8,804 bases of DNA from an uncultured Terriglobus sp. (GTDB lineage: Bacteria > Acidobacteriota > Terriglobia > Terriglobales > Acidobacteriaceae): assembly GCA_937859825.1 (NCBI GenBank), contig CALMAP010000004.1:1-8804 (forward strand). The letters are read 5' to 3'. The notes beneath the pieces were generated by a model. It did no database searches, had not been told where the DNA came from, and saw nothing but the letters and a program-made list of their open reading frames with translations. This document shows, piece after piece, positions 5,597-8,804 of this stretch (position 1 is the stretch's first letter; the number at the start of each line of letters is the position of its first letter). The position numbers were made by a program, and so were the translations under genes.

Positions 5597-7228
5597 CTAC
5601 TTCTTGCTGCGGTACAGGGTGATTAGGTGGTTGGTGGAGGTATCGTGCTTCAGGTCGGGCTGATCCTTGTCCTCAAGCTCACCCAGGATTTTCGTTGCCA
5701 ACACCTTGCCCAGTTCCACGCCCCACTGGTCGAACGAATTGATGTTCCAGATCACGCCCTGGGTAAACACGTTGTGCTCGTAAAGGGCGACCAGCATCCC
5801 CAGCACCTCGGGAGTGAGTTCGTCCGCAAGGATGGTGTTGGAAGGCCGGTTACCCTCGAAAACCCGGTGCGGAACGAGTGCGTCTGCGGTGCCTTCCGCC
5901 TTCACCTGTTCCGCCGTCTTGCCAAAGGCCAGCGCTTCAGCCTGTGCGAAGACATTGGCGATCAGCATGTCATGGTGGCGACCCAGCGGGTTGAGCGACT
6001 TGAAGAATCCGATGAAATCACATGGGATCAGGCGGGTTCCCTGATGGATCAACTGGTAAAACGAGTGCTGGCCGTTTGTCCCGGGCTCACCCCAGTAAAT
6101 GGGGCCAGTCTGCGTGTCAACGTGCTTGCCTTCGAGCGTGACGTGCTTGCCGTTGCTTTCCATGGTGAGCTGCTGGAGATAAGCAGGAAAGCGCTTGAGA
6201 TACTGCTCATACGGCAGAATTGCAACCGTCTGCGCGTCGAAGTGGTCGGTGTACCAGACCGTGAGCAGCGCCAGCAGTACGGGCATGTTCTGCGCGAGCG
6301 GGGCGGTGCGGAAGTGCACGTCCATCTTGTGGAAGCCGGCCAGCATCGCGCGGAAATTTTCAGGCCCTATGGCAAGCATCGTGGAAAGCCCGATGGCAGA
6401 GTCCATCGAGTAGCGGCCGCCGACCCAGTCCCAGAATCCGAACATGTTGGCCGTGTCGATGCCGAACTTCGCCACTTCATTCTCATTGGTGGAGATCGCC
6501 ACGAAGTGCTTCGCGATGCCGGCCTCTTCGCCGCCCTTCGACAGGAACCAGTCCCGCGCGGAGTGCGCGTTGGTCATCGTTTCCTGGGTGGTGAAGGTCT
6601 TGGAGGCGACAAGAAAGAGCGTCTCTTCGGCATGGAGGTCCTGAACGGCCTCGACGAAGTCTGTACCGTCTACGTTCGAGACGAAGCGGAAGACCATATC
6701 GCGTTGCGAGTAGTGCTTCAGCGCCTCGTACGCCATCACCGGTCCAAGGTCCGACCCGCCAATACCGATATTCACCACGTTGCGAATGCGCTTGCCGGTG
6801 GCACCCTTCCACTCGCCACTGCGCACCTTGTCTGCAAAGCCGCTCATCTTGTCGAGTACGGCATGCACCTGCGGTACCACGTCTTCCCCGTCAACGACAA
6901 TGGACTCGCCTTTGGGTGCGCGCAGCGCAACGTGCAACACCGCCCGGTTCTCCGTGATGTTGATCTTCTTGCCGGTGAACATCGCTTCGGTCGCTGCCTT
7001 CAGACCCGCTGCTTCGGCAAGATCGAACAACAGCTTCAACGTCTCGTCCGTGATGCGATTCTTGGAATAATCGAGCAGCAAACCGTTTGCCTGCAGAGTA
7101 AAGCGTTCGCCACGCTGGGGGTCCTGTGCGAACAGGTGCTTCATCTCGGTCTTGCCGATCTTCGCGTAGTGATCCTCCAACGCTAACCATGCTTTGTGCC
7201 GAACCTGCGCCGTACCCTCAATCGCCAT
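5597..7228 (-). CDS. pgi: glucose-6-phosphate isomerase
   Basis: Pgi interconverts glucose 6-phosphate and fructose 6-phosphate in glycolysis and gluconeogenesis, in the cytoplasm. The 543 residues match the usual length of about 550. Visible elements are NIGIGGSDLGP (153-163), the phosphate-binding SKTFTTQET (209-217), Glu357 in MESNGKH, the signature around GPIYWGEPGTNGQHSF (375-390) with His388, and the second signature GVIWNINSFDQWGVELGK (491-508) with Lys508. Glu357, His388 and Lys508 correspond to the known catalytic base, ring-opening histidine and lysine. The start is an ATG with AGGAG (7240-7236) seven bases upstream. It is the first gene of a minus-strand run with ybjQ and tdk and is divergent from the DHH gene. 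No truncation or frameshift is seen. Confidence 0.98.
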   Translation of the reverse strand: MAIEGTAQVRHKAWLALEDHYAKIGKTEMKHLFAQDPQRGERFTLQANGLLLDYSKNRITDETLKLLFDLAEAAGLKAATEAMFTGKKINITENRAVLHVALRAPKGESIVVDGEDVVPQVHAVLDKMSGFADKVRSGEWKGATGKRIRNVVNIGIGGSDLGPVMAYEALKHYSQRDMVFRFVSNVDGTDFVEAVQDLHAEETLFLVASKTFTTQETMTNAHSARDWFLSKGGEEAGIAKHFVAISTNENEVAKFGIDTANMFGFWDWVGGRYSMDSAIGLSTMLAIGPENFRAMLAGFHKMDVHFRTAPLAQNMPVLLALLTVWYTDHFDAQTVAILPYEQYLKRFPAYLQQLTMESNGKHVTLEGKHVDTQTGPIYWGEPGTNGQHSFYQLIHQGTRLIPCDFIGFFKSLNPLGRHHDMLIANVFAQAEALAFGKTAEQVKAEGTADALVPHRVFEGNRPSNTILADELTPEVLGMLVALYEHNVFTQGVIWNINSFDQWGVELGKVLATKILGELEDKDQPDLKHDTSTNHLITLYRSKK

Positions 7229-7317
7229 CTCTGCTCTCCTTCACGTGCTGAACACGGTGTCCGTCTTAGGTTACGACGGCAATCCCGCAGAGGCCGATGC
7301 TCGCATCTGAAGAAAGC
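7229..7317. promoter_or_regulatory. divergent intergenic region between pgi and the DHH gene
   Basis: These 89 bases must hold the start signals for both pgi (minus) and the DHH gene (plus) unless a promoter lies inside a gene. I see no clear sigma-70 boxes. A CACGTG occurs at 7243-7248, and an interrupted palindrome CCGTC-N9-GACGG sits at 7261-7279, where two inner bases also pair. Both are weak candidates for control sites. Confidence 0.35.
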
Positions 7318-8448
7318 ATGAATCAGACGGAAGCCAGGGCGATCTTTGAGAAGTTTCTGGCAGATCTTCCACGCGGCAAAGAGACTGACATCCACATTCT
7401 GGCGGACGCGGACGCCGATGGCCTGCCTGCGGCGGCACTCCTTGTGCGCTCACTTCATGCAGCAGGCTACAGCCGCGTGACCACGGAAGCTCGACGCAAG
7501 TTTGAGAATGCATGGATGCCGGAGGTGCATGCGCGCCTCCGCGATAGAAACCCGGAAGCGCTCCTGATTGTCGACCTGGGAACTAGGCCGGATGCGATTC
7601 TGCCCGGCGTGCCCACGCTGCTGATCGACCACCACGCTCCCTTCGGCACCCCACCCGGAGCCACGCTGCTGACCAGCTACGGCACGGAGCCTACTGCAAC
7701 GAGCGGGCTGCTGGCATGGTGGTGCGCGGCAGCCATTGCACCGGCGCTGGCGCAGGACCTGCAATGGCTTGCAGGAATTTCGCTGCTGTCTGATCTGGGA
7801 GATAAAGCACCTTTCCCCGATCTGGCAGAGAGTAAAAAACGCTTCGGTTCCACCGCAATGCGCGACCTGACGACACTGCTGAACGCTCCGCGCCGCAGCG
7901 CCACGGGAGACGCCACGGTCGCGCTGCAGATACTGCTGGAGGGTGCGTCGCCGAAACAGATACTCGCTTCGGACAGCCCTTCGCTTCATGCCTTGAAAGA
8001 AGCCAAAGCAGAAGTTGGCGAGGCACTCGCCTCAGCCCGCAAAGCGCCGCCAAAATTCTCGTCGAAGTGGAAAGACGAGCTCGGCGCAGACATCGTCTGC
8101 ATTCGCATCGACACGCCCTGTCAGGTGCATCCATTGGTTGCGCAGATCTGGAAGCCACGGTTCCCGCAAGCTGTGGTCTTCGGCGTCAACGTCGGCTTTC
8201 GGCCCGGCTACGTGCACTTCGCGGGCCGCGCTCCGAAGCATGTCAATCTCGTTCAATTTCTGCGCAACCACACACCGAATGGCGCGGACGGCACCTTCGG
8301 CGGCGGCCACGATCAGGCCTCCGGCGGTGCGCTGCCGATGGCAATCTGGAATGCATTTATTACGGAAATGGGCTTCGGGCCAGAGATGCAGGTCTTACCG
8401 CGGTCCGAGCAGCTCCCCGCGCCTCAGTCCGAACTCTTTGCAGCATAA
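7318..8448 (+). CDS. DHH/DHHA1 family phosphoesterase (RecJ-like)
   Basis: The protein (376 residues from the ATG at 7318) has the DHH-superfamily metal-binding motifs: ADADADG (29-35), IVDLG (84-88), the name-giving LLIDHH (101-106) and ISLLSDLGDKA (154-164). The C-terminal DHHA1 domain ends with FGGGHDQASGGALP (327-340), a substrate-binding glycine motif. Such enzymes cleave phosphodiesters with Mn2+ or Mg2+; members include RecJ, nanoRNases and cyclic-di-AMP phosphodiesterases. Motif I is closer to RecJ (GDxDADG) than to NrnA (HxxPDxDA), but it is much shorter than bacterial RecJ and lacks an evident OB domain, so the substrate is open. An in-frame ATG at 7297 would add seven residues and has GAGG only three bases before it; I prefer 7318. 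The amidohydrolase gene follows after 18 bases. No signal peptide, so cytoplasmic. Confidence 0.9.
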   Translation: MNQTEARAIFEKFLADLPRGKETDIHILADADADGLPAAALLVRSLHAAGYSRVTTEARRKFENAWMPEVHARLRDRNPEALLIVDLGTRPDAILPGVPTLLIDHHAPFGTPPGATLLTSYGTEPTATSGLLAWWCAAAIAPALAQDLQWLAGISLLSDLGDKAPFPDLAESKKRFGSTAMRDLTTLLNAPRRSATGDATVALQILLEGASPKQILASDSPSLHALKEAKAEVGEALASARKAPPKFSSKWKDELGADIVCIRIDTPCQVHPLVAQIWKPRFPQAVVFGVNVGFRPGYVHFAGRAPKHVNLVQFLRNHTPNGADGTFGGGHDQASGGALPMAIWNAFITEMGFGPEMQVLPRSEQLPAPQSELFAA

Positions 8449-8466
8449 CGCTCTTCGGGAGACCCA

Positions 8467-8804
8467 ATGATTCGTAGCACCGCCCTTGCCCTGCTCGTCT
8501 TTACTTCCATCCTTACGGCGCAGAAGCCTTCCGGTGGCACCACTGTGCTGGAGCATGTCCGCCTGATCGACGGCAACGGCGGAGCGCCCGTCGAAAACGC
8601 GACGGTTGTTATCAAGGGAGGCACCATCGTCTTTGCAGGACCAGCATCACAGAAGGTTGAAAAGAGCGCCCGACGCGTCGACCTGACTGGCAAGACGTTG
8701 ATGTCGGGCATCATCTCAGACCACTCGCACCTGGGTCAGGTGAAAGACGGGAAGAGCGGCCCCGGCCTGTACACGCGCGAAAACCTGCTGAACCAGACGG
8801 CCCA
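8467..8804 (+). CDS. exported amidohydrolase family protein (5' part, cut by window end)
   Basis: The frame starts at an ATG with GGGAG (8457-8461) five bases upstream and stays open to the edge, giving 112 residues. Residues 1-18 (MIRSTALALLVFTSILTA) look like a Sec signal peptide. The mature start has the urease/dihydroorotase-type amidohydrolase layout: a beta strand with VLEHVRLIDGNGGAPVENAT (27-46), then VVIKGGTIVFAGP (47-59), then LTGKTLMSGIISDHSHLG (73-90), where His86 and His88 form the HxH metal pair. The usual LMPGLID reads LMSGIIS. An exported member with this start is often a peptidase-like or imidazolonepropionase-like enzyme, but the substrate cannot be told from this fragment. 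It is probably in an operon with the DHH gene. Confidence 0.88.
   Translation, partial: MIRSTALALLVFTSILTAQKPSGGTTVLEHVRLIDGNGGAPVENATVVIKGGTIVFAGPASQKVEKSARRVDLTGKTLMSGIISDHSHLGQVKDGKSGPGLYTRENLLNQTA

Noticed and set aside
5627..7186. A 519-residue open frame on the plus strand, antisense to pgi
   Set aside because: Pgi on the other strand is unmistakable with all catalytic residues. The antisense frame has no recognisable motif and is the usual by-product of GC-rich codon use.
1..8804. CRISPR arrays, tRNA or rRNA genes, insertion sequences, prophage or defence genes
   Set aside because: No spaced direct repeats, cloverleaf-like segments, transposase motifs or terminal repeats were seen; all long genes are housekeeping or common families.

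Overview
The window is ordinary bacterial chromosome, GC-rich (roughly 60% by eye), densely packed, with two blocks of genes that converge and one divergent pair. The gene content (SRP receptor with a long acidic/proline-rich N-terminus, DUF4337 membrane protein, RibD, RibE, Pgi, YbjQ, Tdk, DHH phosphoesterase, secreted amidohydrolase) and the protein sequences suggest an Acidobacteriota member of the Terriglobus/Granulicella type. That taxonomic call is an inference from the feel of the sequences, not a search result.

Layout. Positions 1-3229 and 3444-4118 are plus-strand genes: the last codons of an unknown upstream gene (2-37), ftsY (59-1360), a small DUF4337 membrane protein (1387-1926), ribD (about 1991-3229) and ribE (3444-4118). 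ribD and ribE are separated by a 214-base leader that holds several inverted repeats. Positions 4119-4556 lie between the convergent ribE and tdk and hold no confident gene, only palindromes and one doubtful minus-strand ORF. Positions 4557-7228 are a minus-strand cluster read pgi, ybjQ, tdk. Positions 7229-7317 are a divergent intergenic region. From 7318 a plus-strand pair runs to the right edge: a RecJ-like DHH phosphoesterase and the start of an exported amidohydrolase that is cut off by the window end.

How the genes work together. FtsY delivers SRP-bound ribosomes to the membrane; the DUF4337 gene follows it closely with a strong Shine-Dalgarno and is probably co-transcribed. RibD catalyses the second and third steps of the GTP branch of riboflavin synthesis and RibE the final dismutation, so the middle of the plus block is a partial riboflavin locus. 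Pgi is glycolytic, Tdk is nucleotide salvage and YbjQ has no settled function; the tight pgi-ybjQ spacing suggests one transcript.

I did not find a convincing undescribed system. The most interesting non-coding signal is a chain of three interleaved 18-base inverted repeats at 3341-3387, just upstream of ribE, in a leader that shows no recognisable FMN riboswitch.
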